A stretch of 64,000 nt of DNA from Bartonella sp. MM73XJBT.G (GCF_028618435.1 NZ_JAQISW010000002.1:124001-188000); one strand, 5' to 3'. Positions 1 through 8,179 are shown, numbered from the stretch's first letter. A program made the numbers and translations. The notes: a model not told the origin generated them from the sequence alone.

Positions 1-625
1 ATTTCCTTTTTTCTTCATCCTCAAGAAGAGAGGTTAAACCACTAATCGGCTCCGATGATTGACGACTGTTTTGTGGACCAACCGCTATTTCAGAACCTTT
101 TCCCGCTTCAAATGCATCAATAATTTCTTCAAGACGCTCAGCTGTAAGATCTTCATAAGTATCCTTGAAAATCATAACCATGGGAGCATTAACACAAGCG
201 CCAAGACACTCTACCTCTTCCCATGATAATGTTCCATCCGGATTAGTAACGAAAGGATCATGATGAATTTTTTTCTGACAAACTTTAATCAATTCATCAG
301 ATCCACGTAACATACAGGGAGTTGTACCACACACTTGAATATGTGCTTTTGTCCCTACAGGTTTAAGTTGAAACTGAGTATAAAAAGTTGCAACCTCTAG
401 AACTCGAATATAAGCCATAGAAAGAATTTGGGCAATATGCTCAATTGCAGCACGCGTAACCCAACCATCTTGCTCTTGTGCACGCATGAGTAATGGAATA
501 ACAGCAGACTGCTCGCGCCCTACAGGATATTTCTCTATGGTATTCTTCACCCATATCTGATTTTCCTTTGTAAAAGAAAACTCTGCGGGCTGTGAGATAT
601 CATCTGCAAGACGGCGCACGGACAT
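1..625 (-). CDS. nuoE: NADH-quinone oxidoreductase subunit E (partial, C-terminus off the left edge)
   Basis: 24-kDa thioredoxin-like subunit of respiratory complex I, on the cytoplasmic arm, carrying a [2Fe-2S] cluster. The reading frame is open from the ATG at 625 to the window edge, about 208 residues. The four expected cluster ligands are visible: C99 and C104 in VCGTTPC, and C140 and C144 in ECLGAC. The start begins MSVRRLADD and overlaps the nuoD stop codon as TAATG, so translation is probably coupled. A low-complexity C-terminal extension follows the ferredoxin domain, as in other alphaproteobacterial NuoE. The end of the protein and the next genes (nuoF onward expected) are outside the window. 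Confidence 0.96.
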   Translation of the reverse strand, partial: MSVRRLADDISQPAEFSFTKENQIWVKNTIEKYPVGREQSAVIPLLMRAQEQDGWVTRAAIEHIAQILSMAYIRVLEVATFYTQFQLKPVGTKAHIQVCGTTPCMLRGSDELIKVCQKKIHHDPFVTNPDGTLSWEEVECLGACVNAPMVMIFKDTYEDLTAERLEEIIDAFEAGKGSEIAVGPQNSRQSSEPISGLTSLLEDEEKRK

Positions 626-1815
626 TAGCGATCAACCTCCCCAAAAACAATATCAATTGAACCCAAAATAGCGGTAGCATCCGCCAACATATGCCCTCTG
701 GTTAAAAAGTCCATAGCCTGAAGATGAGCAAACCCAGGAGCACGCAACTTGACACGATAAGGCTTATTGGTTCCATCAGAAACAAGATAAACTCCAAACT
801 CACCCTTTGGAGCTTCCACAGCAGCATATACCTCACCAGGAGGCGTATGAAAACCTTCTGTATAAAGTTTAAAATGATGAATAAGCGCTTCCATCGAACT
901 TTTCATTTCGCTTCGCTTTGGGGGTACAATTTTACGATCTAAACTCGAAACTGGTCCATTTTTTTCAGTACTAAGCAAACGATTCACGCATTGGCGCATA
1001 ATTTTTGCTGATTGCCGCATCTCTTCCATACGAATCAAATAACGGTCATAACAATCACTATTCTTACCTACAGGAATATCAAATTCCATTTCATCATAAC
1101 ACTCATAAGGTTGGCTCTTACGCAAATCCCATGCTACACCGGCTCCACGAATCATAACCCCAGAAAAACCACGCGCCCAAGCCTCATCAATACTCACCAC
1201 ACCAATATCTACATTACGCTGTTTGAAAATCCGATTTGGTGTTATAAGTGCATCCAGTTTACCCAGAGCAACAAGAAACGGATCAATAAAATTACCAATA
1301 TCCTCAATTAAGGATTCTGGTAAGTCTTGATGCACACCACCGGGGCGAAAATAATTGGCATGAAGACGTGCCCCGCACGCACGTTCATAAAAAATCATCA
1401 ATCTTTCACGTTGTTCAAATCCCCAAAGTGGTGGAGTCAAAGCACCAACATCCATCGCCTGTGTCGTTACGTTAAGCAAATGATTAAGAATACGTCCAAT
1501 TTCAGAAAACAAAACACGTATTAATTGCCCTCGCTTTGGAACTTTAACCCCTAATAATTTTTCAATAGCAAGTACAAAAGCATGCTCTTGGTTCATAGGA
1601 GCAACATAATCTAAACGATCCAGATAAGGGCCAGCTTGAAGATAGGTTTTTGTTTCCATTAATTTTTCGGTACCGCGATGCAATAATCCAATATGCGGAT
1701 CTACACGCTCAACAACTTCACCGTCCAATTCCAAAACCATGCGCAAAACCCCATGCGCTGCAGGATGCTGCGGTCCAAAATTGATATTAAAGTTCCGAAC
1801 ATTGACCTCAGCCAC
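625..1815 (-). CDS. nuoD: NADH-quinone oxidoreductase subunit D
   Basis: 49-kDa subunit of complex I; with NuoB it forms the quinone-binding pocket at the foot of the peripheral arm. The N-terminal signature [10 protein letters not shown] and the family's full length (about 396 residues) are present. I place the start at the GTG at 1815, giving MAEVNVRNF, because an AAGGGG ribosome site lies six bases upstream. A TTG at 1821 would extend it by two residues but abuts that site. NuoC and NuoD are separate genes here, not fused as in E. coli. It lies 120 bp after nuoC, and its stop overlaps the nuoE start. Confidence 0.97.
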   Translation of the reverse strand: MAEVNVRNFNINFGPQHPAAHGVLRMVLELDGEVVERVDPHIGLLHRGTEKLMETKTYLQAGPYLDRLDYVAPMNQEHAFVLAIEKLLGVKVPKRGQLIRVLFSEIGRILNHLLNVTTQAMDVGALTPPLWGFEQRERLMIFYERACGARLHANYFRPGGVHQDLPESLIEDIGNFIDPFLVALGKLDALITPNRIFKQRNVDIGVVSIDEAWARGFSGVMIRGAGVAWDLRKSQPYECYDEMEFDIPVGKNSDCYDRYLIRMEEMRQSAKIMRQCVNRLLSTEKNGPVSSLDRKIVPPKRSEMKSSMEALIHHFKLYTEGFHTPPGEVYAAVEAPKGEFGVYLVSDGTNKPYRVKLRAPGFAHLQAMDFLTRGHMLADATAILGSIDIVFGEVDR

Positions 1816-1935
1816 AATCAACCCCTTGCTTTTCTAAAAAACTTGATATCAAACGTTAACAAAAACTCTCATTATACCTAAAACTGGTATTTTTAAAGAC
1901 CCACACCCTAACCTAAAGATTTATCAGCCCCCATA

Positions 1936-2547
1936 TCATTTCTTGACATCTCCTTTTTCATCACATGGCAAAACATATTGTGCTCCTTCCCAAGGAGAAA
2001 GAAAGTCGAAACTGCGCATCTCTTGTCGCAAAACAACAGGCTCATAAATCACTCTCTTTGCTTCATTATCATAACGACATTCAACAAATCCAGTTACGGG
2101 AAAATCTTTACGTAAAGGATGCCCTTCAAATCCATAATCCGTTAAAATCCGCCTTAAATCGGGATGCCCTGAAAATAAAACCCCGTACATATCGTACGTC
2201 TCACGCTCATACCACTCTGCTCCAGGATAAATAGAACACGCAGAAGCAACAGGAGTATTTTCATCTGTACGAACCTTAACACGTAAACGTAAATTCTCAC
2301 GAGGAGACAATAATTGATAAGAGACATCAAAACGCTTATCGCGAGATGGGTAATCAACTCCACTAATATCCGTAATATTAATAAACTGACAGCGAGAATC
2401 ATCACGAACAAACATTAACACATCTGTAATTGCATCAAGACGCGATATAATCGTTAATTCACCAAATGCAAGAATGGTTTCTTCAAGCTTATCGCCTAAT
2501 TTGTCTTTCAAATAGGTAGAAAGTTCAACCAATGATTCATTCATCAT
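1936..2547 (-). CDS. nuoC: NADH-quinone oxidoreductase subunit C
   Basis: 30-kDa subunit of complex I, peripheral arm, next to NuoD; it carries no cofactor. The protein is 203 residues. The family signature [20 protein letters not shown] lies at about residues 113-133, followed by the GHPLRKDFP segment. Two ATG codons sit in tandem at the start; an AGGGGG ribosome site lies upstream. It follows nuoB by 13 bp. The 120 bp between nuoC and nuoD holds no gene and no clear terminator, so one transcript across the cluster is likely. Confidence 0.96.
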   Translation of the reverse strand: MMNESLVELSTYLKDKLGDKLEETILAFGELTIISRLDAITDVLMFVRDDSRCQFINITDISGVDYPSRDKRFDVSYQLLSPRENLRLRVKVRTDENTPVASACSIYPGAEWYERETYDMYGVLFSGHPDLRRILTDYGFEGHPLRKDFPVTGFVECRYDNEAKRVIYEPVVLRQEMRSFDFLSPWEGAQYVLPCDEKGDVKK

Positions 2548-2560
2548 AATAATGAACCCC

Positions 2561-3142
2561 CTATCGCTCTATGGAACCCGTACGACGGATTTTTTTCTGC
2601 AGCAATAATATACCGTACAGCAACGCTTCCGCTGTAGGAGGACACCCTGGAACATAAATATCCACAGGCACAATACGATCACACCCACGTACAACTGAAT
2701 AAGAATAATGGTAATATCCACCACCGTTTGCACACGATCCCATAGAGATCACATAACGCGGCTCCGGCATTTGATCATAGACTTTTCTTAGAGCTGGTGC
2801 CATCTTATTTGTTAGAGTACCTGCAACTACCATCACATCTGATTGGCGGGGCGAAGCGCGTGGGGCATACCCAAAGCGCTCATTATCGTAGTGGGGCATG
2901 GAACACTGCATCATTTCAACAGCACAACAAGCTAAGCCAAAACTCATCCACATGAGAGAACCAGTGCGCGCCCAAGTAATCAAAGAATCGGCTGAGGTAA
3001 CTAAAAAACCCTTATCTGATAATTCTGCATTAATATCACAAAAAAACTTATCATCTGATCCTATCAATTCACCGGTATTGGGATCGATGATTCCTTTTGG
3101 TTTTGGAGCTGTAATCGTTGAATTATTAGATATTAATTCCAT
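2561..3142 (-). CDS. nuoB: NADH-quinone oxidoreductase subunit B
   Basis: 20-kDa (PSST-type) subunit of complex I. It holds the terminal [4Fe-4S] cluster N2, which passes electrons to quinone. The 193-residue protein shows all four expected ligands: the tandem C72-C73 in LACCAVEM, C137 in MGSCANGG and C167 in PGCPPT. The N-terminal 45 residues are a variable leader. The start overlaps the last ten bases of nuoA, which is a strong sign of translational coupling. Confidence 0.97.
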   Translation of the reverse strand: MELISNNSTITAPKPKGIIDPNTGELIGSDDKFFCDINAELSDKGFLVTSADSLITWARTGSLMWMSFGLACCAVEMMQCSMPHYDNERFGYAPRASPRQSDVMVVAGTLTNKMAPALRKVYDQMPEPRYVISMGSCANGGGYYHYSYSVVRGCDRIVPVDIYVPGCPPTAEALLYGILLLQKKIRRTGSIER

Positions 3143-3498
3143 TCAAGCGCTCCTTTTTTCCATTCATATATAAATCCAATAGTCAAAATCGCTAAAAACA
3201 CAATCATAGACCAAAAGCCAAATATACCTATCGATTCGAATGAAACGGCCCAAGGAAAAAGAAAAGCAACTTCAAGATCAAAAATGATAAACAAAATTGA
3301 AACCAAATAGAAACGAATATCAAACTTCATGCGTGCATCACTAAATGAATTAAATCCACATTCATAAGCCGATAACTTTTCAGGATCGGGAGAACGGTAT
3401 GCTACAATGTACGGTGTAATCAACAAAACCCCAGCAATAACTGCTGAGACAATAATAAAAATCAAAACTGGTAGATAAGAGCTCAATAAATAAGCCAT
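3133..3498 (-). CDS. nuoA: NADH-quinone oxidoreductase subunit A
   Basis: Membrane subunit of complex I near the quinone site. The 121-residue product has three hydrophobic segments (about residues 5-30, 62-84 and 90-110) and the conserved YECGF motif in the loop after the first. I use the ATG at 3498 ([10 protein letters not shown]) because GGAAGAGGG sits just upstream. The longer in-frame start at 3537 would add 13 non-hydrophobic residues without a good ribosome site. It is the first gene of the nuo operon. The roughly 300 bp between it and tRNA-Asp must hold the promoter; a TTGACC at 3556-3561 (minus strand) is the only -35-like element I noticed, and it is weak evidence. Confidence 0.94.
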   Translation of the reverse strand: MAYLLSSYLPVLIFIIVSAVIAGVLLITPYIVAYRSPDPEKLSAYECGFNSFSDARMKFDIRFYLVSILFIIFDLEVAFLFPWAVSFESIGIFGFWSMIVFLAILTIGFIYEWKKGALEWN

Positions 3499-3795
3499 AA
3501 CCCTCTTCCATCGTAACAAAATACCTGAACTTAACACAATGACTCAATATTGCGAGGTCAAACAGATAAATTCAAATAATCGCTCTATTCATTCTACTCA
3601 TAATGCTTAAAAGGTATACAGAGCGATACTTTTCTTATCGGCATAGGTAACGCAGAGCAACGAAAGACGCAAGCCCTATTCTTATAAACCATGTAAAAAG
3701 GAAGAAAAAACATATCCCCCAAAAAGTAGACACTTCACTACCTAATCCATAGCACATGAATATCTTAAAAAGAAATCCCATAAGGAAACAAGAAA

Positions 3796-3872
3796 TGGCG
3801 CGAGTGACGGGGCTCGAACCCGCGACCTCCGGCGTGACAGGCCAGCACTCTAACCAACTGAGCTACACCCGC
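3796..3872 (-). tRNA. tRNA-Asp (anticodon GTC)
   Basis: A 77-base cloverleaf with encoded CCA. Acceptor GCGGGTG pairs with CACTCGC (one G-U), D stem GCTC/GAGT, anticodon stem CTGGC/GCCGG around loop CTGTCAC giving anticodon GTC, and a T arm with GTTCGAGCC. The discriminator is G, as expected for tRNA-Asp. Confidence 0.97.
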
Positions 3873-4044
3873 GCATTCTTTACACCAACTTATTCTTGGT
3901 ACAAGCGGTCGTGTAAGGGGTTCACACGTTTATGTCAAGAAGGATTATGCATTTTTTTAAAAAATTATCAAATACCATCTTTATTCTTGCGTTTAGAAAA
4001 TTTTTTCCTTAAAGAGGGCCCATCCAATTGCTGATCATTGCATT

Positions 4045-4120
4045 GGGCGATTAGCTCAGCTGGTAGAGCGCCTCGTTTACACCGAGGATGTCGGGAGTTC
4101 GAGTCTCTCATCGCCCACCA
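4045..4120 (+). tRNA. tRNA-Val (anticodon TAC)
   Basis: A 76-base cloverleaf with encoded CCA. Acceptor GGGCGAT pairs with ATCGCCC, the discriminator is A, and anticodon stem CCTCG/CGAGG holds loop TTTACAC with anticodon TAC. Its 3' end faces the prophage remnant, the usual geometry for an integration site, but I found no duplicate of its 3' end inside the island. Confidence 0.97.
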
Positions 4121-4249
4121 TATGCTTTCACCTTTTATGTAACTTATTTATTTTTCATATGTTTTTTAGGGTTAGGGGAGCTAGAATAAAGGTGAGGGAA
4201 TAGGATTTTGCAACATGCCTCTCAATTATTGCGAATCAGAACTTCTTTT

Positions 4250-4504
4250 CTAGGTATTTTTTATGAGAACTTTAGAATAAAAAATCTTACGATATTTCTC
4301 TTTTCCTAAATTAAGAGGAAAACTAGTATCATAATTTTTGGCTTTATTTTTTCTACTATAATGATGACTACCTAGAAGAAGATCATTTAAAATTTCTTGC
4401 CATTGAAGATTCGTTCCTGATGTTAAGAGGCTCTCCTGTGCTAAGCTTGTATCACCATTATGATGAGTTTTTAAAAATCTAATTCTATTAGGAATATCAA
4501 ACAT
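4250..4504 (-). CDS. Uncharacterised 84-residue protein at the prophage edge
   Basis: I do not recognise this product. The ORF is 84 residues, begins MFDIPNRIRF, is hydrophilic and basic at its C-terminus, and has no membrane segment or known motif. A good ribosome site (AAGGAAG) precedes the ATG. It starts nine bases after the upstream membrane-protein gene, so it is probably the last gene of the lysis-like cluster. It may itself be a truncated or frame-altered remnant, since neighbours on the island are broken. Confidence 0.45.
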   Translation of the reverse strand: MFDIPNRIRFLKTHHNGDTSLAQESLLTSGTNLQWQEILNDLLLGSHHYSRKNKAKNYDTSFPLNLGKEKYRKIFYSKVLIKNT

Positions 4505-4513
4505 AAATCTTCC

Positions 4514-4732
4514 TTAACTCTTCGTGAGCCACTTTTTAAAGTGTGAGAAGCTATTTTCTATGGCATCGATGAAACGGGACAAATCCATTACAAAGATAAA
4601 GATAATGAAGGTAATCCACCTCATAATGCCTGACATCATCTTTAAGCCTTGATAGGTTTCTATCATCTCGTGAAGCAGCCGTCGTTCTGTTTCCGAAAGG
4701 TTTTTTCCCCGCTTACTTTGATTGCTACTCAT
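4514..4732 (-). CDS. Small single-pass membrane protein, possibly holin-like
   Basis: A 72-residue product with a basic, hydrophilic N-terminus (SKRGKNLSETERR), one hydrophobic segment at about residues 36-54, and a short charged tail. The ATG at 4732 has GGTGG just upstream; a GTG at 4744 would add four residues. The start overlaps the end of the lipoprotein gene. Its place directly after a spanin-type gene pair suggests a role in phage lysis, such as a holin. That is inference from context; size and topology fit, but I recognise no family signature. Confidence 0.5.
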   Translation of the reverse strand: MSSNQSKRGKNLSETERRLLHEMIETYQGLKMMSGIMRWITFIIFIFVMDLSRFIDAIENSFSHFKKWLTKS

Positions 4733-4928
4733 TTTGCCACCCACATAAGCGTGCTCCCTGTTGAGTATGCTTTAAAATATCTCTTGCTAAATTGGGACTG
4801 AGAGCGTTCAGATCTTGCTTGTCTAAATAAATGGGCAACCAACCAACACAAGAAACAGACCTATTGGCCGCACATCCAACGAGACAAAGCAGCACGCACA
4901 CCAGCATCACTTTTTTGATTAATTTCAT
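4725..4928 (-). CDS. Rz1-like outer-membrane spanin lipoprotein (prophage)
   Basis: A 67-residue lipoprotein: basic start MKLIKK, hydrophobic core, then a lipobox LVGC with the modified cysteine at about residue 19. The mature part has the Cys...Trp-Leu-Pro-Ile...Leu...Ile-Leu-Lys-His...Leu-Cys pattern of small phage lysis lipoproteins. It begins inside, and in a different frame from, the coiled-coil gene at 4861-5071, which is the classical overlapping Rz/Rz1 arrangement. Rz1-type proteins join an inner-membrane partner to disrupt the outer membrane during lysis. That partner appears broken here, so this gene is probably non-functional in lysis. Confidence 0.65.
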   Translation of the reverse strand: MKLIKKVMLVCVLLCLVGCAANRSVSCVGWLPIYLDKQDLNALSPNLARDILKHTQQGARLCGWQNE

Positions 4929-5071
4929 TTTCTACCTCAAGGCGTGTTCTCGCTTTCTTTAATGCTGTCTCTGTTTGTTTTTGCCGCTCGCTTTTCTTGC
5001 CAAGCTGAAAAGCTTTGCCTAAAATCATAAAAAAAAACGGCTAAAGCCGCTAACAGAAGAGACAGATTTCT
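4861..5071 (-). pseudogene. Rz-like inner-membrane spanin, frameshifted in a T9 run
   Basis: From an ATG at 5028 the frame encodes 55 residues, a charged coiled coil (GKKSERQKQTETALKKARTR) ending in the typical SRWM tail of phage Rz-like proteins. No membrane anchor is present in that frame. Just upstream, in another frame, lies a perfect anchor (SLLLAALAVFF, 5038-5071). The two join if the nine-T run at 5029-5037 loses one base. No ribosome site precedes the ATG, since the T run abuts it, and I find no clear start codon for the anchor part. I read it as a decayed inner-membrane spanin whose 3' half overlaps the Rz1-like lipoprotein gene. Confidence 0.6.
5029..5049 (-). terminator. Possible rho-independent terminator, or chance hairpin
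   Basis: On the minus strand CGGC-TTTA-GCCG is followed directly by nine T. It would end transcription from the DUF1376 remnant. The same bases encode the membrane anchor of the spanin relic in one frame, so the hairpin may be coincidental. Confidence 0.3.
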
Positions 5072-5950
5072 TTACGGATAAGGTTACGGATTGCCTCTCC
5101 GGTACCACCACGAGTTCTTTGATCTTTTGAAAAGTTTCCATTGTTTCCACCATTGTTGTTTGTGTTTTTTGTTTTTTCTAAATCATCAATCGCCTTGCGT
5201 ACCCAGTTACGCCATTGTTGCTTGCCAATCGATTTTGATTGCATTTGCACCGGCTTTTGAACGCCAGTAGTCACGAAATTTTGCCATTTCGACTTTGATA
5301 CGCTCTGGAGGCAAGCCCTCTGCAAGTGCAAAATCATAATTGGGTTCAAAATCAGCAGGCAATCGACAACCTCGATCAGTGTTAACCTGCTTGGCTTTTT
5401 TCGGAACGTTTTCTTGCTCGTGAATGGGAGGTGGGGGTTCTGATGATGTTGTGTTTTGTTCTGATTGGCTTTGGAGGGTATCAACCTCTGTTGGCTCTTG
5501 AACCAAATCGTTTGTTTCTAAATTTTCAGAATTAATTTCTTTTTTGCTAAAACGATAGTTTTAGTTTTTTTATATATATTCTTATTCTGGTTCTTTATAG
5601 CTTGATTTTGCTTGCGCACCTTTTTACCAGCTTCACTACGAACTTGCGATATGTTGTCTTTTTTATCAGCAAAATCGTTCAGCTCTTCTTCAACGCGCGT
5701 ATTCCACAATCCATTATCTGTCTCAACAAGTTTATCATTCCTCATTAGTATTCAACAATAGCTGCAAATTTTTTCTGCGAACAATAACAAATGCGTGCAA
5801 GCGTTTGAAAGTCTGTTTTAAGTGGTTCTTTTTTTCATACATGCAAACGAGAAGGGTTATATAAACGCCCCGTTGTTCAAGTGTCATTCCATTTGTACCA
5901 CTTATCCAGTCATACAAATAAAATCTTACCCATGGCATACCATTAGACAT
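5050..5950 (-). pseudogene. DUF1376-type (YdaU-like) phage replication protein, several frameshifts
   Basis: One ancestral gene can be read across frames. The N-terminus (MPWVRFYLYDWISGTNGM at the 5950 end) is the DUF1376 signature found beside phage replication genes. It is thrown out of frame at an A7 run near 5830; reading one frame over restores LARICYC and KKFAAIVEY. A lost T near 5751 leads into RNDKLVETDNGLWNTRVEEE. The linker near 5550-5640 is scrambled and carries stops. The C-terminal part (RLPADFEPNYDFALAEGLPP) runs to 5222, where one extra A separates WQAT from WRNWVRKAIDDLEK. The start overlaps the resolvase gene by eight bases. At least four lesions make function very unlikely. 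Confidence 0.75.
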
Positions 5951-6413
5951 GTGTACCCCCCCCTTCTTTCATTAAATATAAAATTGCCAAAGCATCTGCT
6001 TCATTATCATCTTTAGGCGCGCGCCCTTTTGCACAAACCGCTTTAATCATTTCTCCTTTTGAAGCATTACCCTTCCCTGTTGTCGCTTTCTTAATCGTAC
6101 CAACTGGAATACCTTCGTACGGTATCTGATGATGTTCACACCAAGCCGTTAAAGTTGCTAGAAAGCCACCGTAAACATGCGCTGCATCAGTCCCCACATG
6201 CCGGCGTACTTCTTCAAAATACACCGCGTCAATTTCATCAACAGACCTCTTTAGTTCAGAAAGCCACTTCTTAAAGCGCAGATAACGCATACCACCGCCT
6301 TCAAAACGGCGTGATTGAAAATGTTCTGTATCGCTTGTTATGTGACCATCAGCACCGCATATAGCCCAGCCAGTCTTGCTACCTAGATCAAGACAGAGAA
6401 TCGTGTTAGTCAT
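5943..6413 (-). CDS. RuvC-like crossover junction endonuclease (prophage)
   Basis: A 156-residue RNase H-fold resolvase of the RuvC superfamily, expected to cut branched DNA during phage replication or recombination. Visible acidic catalytic candidates are D9 in CLDLGSKTGW, E67/E68 in YFEEVR, and D136/D140 in KDDNEADALAI, with the basic IKKATTGKGNASK segment between them. Length and motif order are complete, so this is one of the few intact genes of the island. It was probably co-transcribed with the now broken DUF1376 gene, with which it overlaps by eight bases. Confidence 0.8.
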   Translation of the reverse strand: MTNTILCLDLGSKTGWAICGADGHITSDTEHFQSRRFEGGGMRYLRFKKWLSELKRSVDEIDAVYFEEVRRHVGTDAAHVYGGFLATLTAWCEHHQIPYEGIPVGTIKKATTGKGNASKGEMIKAVCAKGRAPKDDNEADALAILYLMKEGGGTHV

Positions 6414-6453
6414 TTTAATGTTCCATTAGTTATTTTTTAAATGAGGGGGGGAA

Positions 6454-7096
6454 ATGTTAACGATATTTGAATACTTTTCTACAATATCTCTCGCTGCTAT
6501 TGCTATTCATGCTAGTGTTTCAGTTTGGACAGATATGAAAACGCAAACAACAATCTCTAGGGCCTAAATTACAAATTAATTATACAAAAACGCTAGCAAA
6601 TGTACCTTACGATTCAAATGAAAATCCCACATTCAAAGTAGATTTAACCTTCTACAATCCCACAAAACAAGCAATTAAGATAAATAATATCTGGCTAGAT
6701 CCCCAAAATCCGTTTCAATTTGTTGAAGCTCTCTATCCCAGTCCAAATCACAAAATTATTAAAGAACAAAGCGTCAATATCCCTATAAAACCTAAACACA
6801 TCAATTTAATAGATCCTCAGTTAAAACCGGAACCAGAGAGTACATTTGACCTGTTTAATGTAGAGAGTAAGAAGGAACTTACAATTTTATTGACTATTCA
6901 AGCTATGCAACCAGATATAGTAACTCCTATAAATATTATTGTAGAACATACTTTCTCTAACTATCCCAATAAAACACTTAAAGCTTTTTATTGCATTGGC
7001 TTTTTTCGTTTTTCAGAGACGCAAAGATTGAATTTTTGGGCTAAGATATCCAAGACAGAACGCACTCTATATCGTTCCCTCACTCGCGATGAATAA
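6454..7096 (+). pseudogene. Uncharacterised membrane-anchored protein, one frameshift
   Basis: The ATG at 6454 follows a strong GAGGGGGGG ribosome site and encodes one hydrophobic N-terminal segment (EYFSTISLAAIAIHASVSVW). The frame stops at 6567-6569. A second open stretch with no start codon runs from about 6555 to 7096 (LGPKLQINYTKTLANVPYD onward, about 178 residues). Removing one A from CAAACAACAA near 6545-6552 joins them into a product of about 213 residues. The extracytoplasmic part is a soluble beta-rich-looking domain that I do not recognise. It is divergent from the resolvase gene by 40 bp. Confidence 0.55.
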
Positions 7097-7169
7097 AAGA
7101 TTAAGTAAAGAGTTATACACTAAAAACAAGCTGTAAGGTCTAAGTCTTTAGTTATCTTATTTTCTTCTC

Positions 7170-7259
7170 CTATCTGTTATTGTACCAATGAAAAAATACA
7201 ATAATATTCAAAACCATAATCGATATGGACAGTAATGATATTGCTAAACCGTAATCCAT
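7170..7259 (-). CDS. 29-residue predicted single-pass membrane peptide
   Basis: A very short ORF with an ATG at 7259, two bases after the stop of the broken HTH gene, and an AAGGAAA ribosome site at good spacing inside that gene's end. The peptide is almost wholly hydrophobic (GLAISLLSISIMVLNIIVFF) and ends in HWYNNR. I recognise no family. Coupling to a regulator and the membrane-peptide composition make it a plausible small prophage protein, but 29 residues can arise by chance. Confidence 0.35.
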   Translation of the reverse strand: MDYGLAISLLSISIMVLNIIVFFHWYNNR

Positions 7260-7261
7260 CT

Positions 7262-7529
7262 TTATTTCCTTTCTTCATATTGAGGTTGTACCATCTTATT
7301 TTGTTCACACGGCTTTTCACTCAAACTGAAACCGTTGACAAAAGAAGACGTTGGAGGTGATTGTTTATTCCATAACGCTTCGAGAAGATATGCAACGGCT
7401 CCCCTTGAAAGAACACCATATTTTCCCAACGCCATACTGTTGATATTTGTTGACGCCTAACCGTTCTGCCATTTCTTTCAGAGTTAAATTCAGATTTTTA
7501 CGTAACTGTTTTACTGCTATTTTTCCCAT
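7262..7529 (-). pseudogene. XRE-type HTH regulator, frameshifted
   Basis: The start MGKIAVKQLRKNLNLTLKEM and the following AERLGVN form the first part of a Cro/C1-type helix-turn-helix. The ATG frame then loses homology and stops after 54 residues. One frame over, the protein continues as YGVLSRGAVAYLLEALWNKQ and ends EERK at 7262. A one-base indel near 7464 joins the two into about 89 residues. It is divergent from the intact regulator at 7617, the layout of a phage repressor/Cro switch. Confidence 0.6.
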
Positions 7530-7616
7530 AAAAAATAATATGCATTATGACTACTTAAAAGTCAAGTCGAAATGCATACCGATTATATGCAATATGAATA
7601 TATTAAGGAGATAAAA
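7530..7616. promoter_or_regulatory. Divergent regulatory region between two HTH genes
   Basis: It holds TGCATTATG at 7541-7549 next to the broken HTH gene, further ATGCAT-like words (AAATGCATACC, TATATGCAATATG) and the AAGGAG ribosome site of the rightward gene. The same 9-mer recurs upstream of the next gene at 8140-8148 (inverted) and 8169-8177. I infer operator sites for one of the HTH proteins. Confidence 0.45.
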
Positions 7617-7970
7617 ATGCTTAGTAACACGATAGACCAATCTGCTAGATTAATAAAAGCGCGTTTAGCGCGTGGTTTTAGGAGTGCAAAAGAAGCAGCT
7701 AGATATTTTGGCTGGAACTACTCTAGCTATATACAGCACGAACAAGGATTAAGAGGAATATCACGGGCATCTGCAAAATATGCAAAAGCATTTAGAATTA
7801 GTGAAGGGTGGTTATTAACCGGAGAGGGAGACGGTCCCTCCTTTCCAATCCCCGCGACAAAACAAACCGTTGATGAGCAAATTATTAATCTACTACAAAA
7901 AACAACTCAGCCAGATAAAGAAACAATTCTTCACCTTTTAAATCGCCTGCATGCAAAAGAAAAAAAATAA
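7617..7970 (+). CDS. XRE-family transcriptional regulator (prophage)
   Basis: A 117-residue DNA-binding protein with a Cro/C1-type helix-turn-helix at about residues 10-65 (AKEAARYFGWNYSSYIQHEQ, then SEGWLLTGEG, typical of phage repressors). The C-terminal 50 residues are a short helical tail without a LexA-like peptidase, so induction by RecA-triggered cleavage is not expected. I use the ATG at 7617, preceded by AAGGAG; a start at 7572 would read through the regulatory region. It appears intact while its divergent partner is broken. Confidence 0.75.
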   Translation: MLSNTIDQSARLIKARLARGFRSAKEAARYFGWNYSSYIQHEQGLRGISRASAKYAKAFRISEGWLLTGEGDGPSFPIPATKQTVDEQIINLLQKTTQPDKETILHLLNRLHAKEKK

Positions 7971-8060
7971 AAGCTTTTTTCTTTCATTACTAAATGTAGA
8001 AACCAGCTGCATAATTTTGTTATCTAATTCTATATCACTTTTTATTGTTTTCATAACCAT
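7938..8060 (-). CDS. Possible 40-residue ORF with strong ribosome site
   Basis: ATG at 8060 with AAAGGAGA nearby. The product starts MVMKTIKSDIELDNKIMQLV, is charged and helical at first, then turns to a phenylalanine run and ends inside the 3' end of the convergent HTH gene. No family is recognised, and the poor C-terminus suggests a truncated or spurious gene. Confidence 0.25.
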   Translation of the reverse strand: MVMKTIKSDIELDNKIMQLVSTFSNERKKLLFFFFCMQAI

Positions 8061-8138
8061 TCACTTTCTCCTTTCATGAGAATCGTCATTTAGAAAAAAT
8101 CTTCTTACAAGATTTTTATATCGTTAAAAATAAAATAT

Positions 8139-8179
8139 ACATAATGCATATTTTATTGTTGATATGTATGCATTATGCG
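8139..8179. promoter_or_regulatory. Operator-like inverted 9-mers upstream of the 8243 gene
   Basis: CATAATGCA at 8140-8148 and TGCATTATG at 8169-8177 are exact reverse complements 20 bp apart. They match TGCATTATG at 7541-7549 in the divergent HTH region. Three exact copies in about 640 bp, all in non-coding DNA beside a repressor-type gene, suggest repressor binding sites. Confidence 0.5.

Noticed and set aside
724-1881. Four plus-strand ORFs of 62-99 residues opposite nuoD
   Set aside because: They are antisense shadows of a strongly conserved gene, with no ribosome sites and low-complexity products.
7938-8060. Strong-ribosome-site ORF as a firm gene
   Set aside because: Listed only at low confidence, since its end runs into a poly-Phe stretch and overlaps the convergent regulator.
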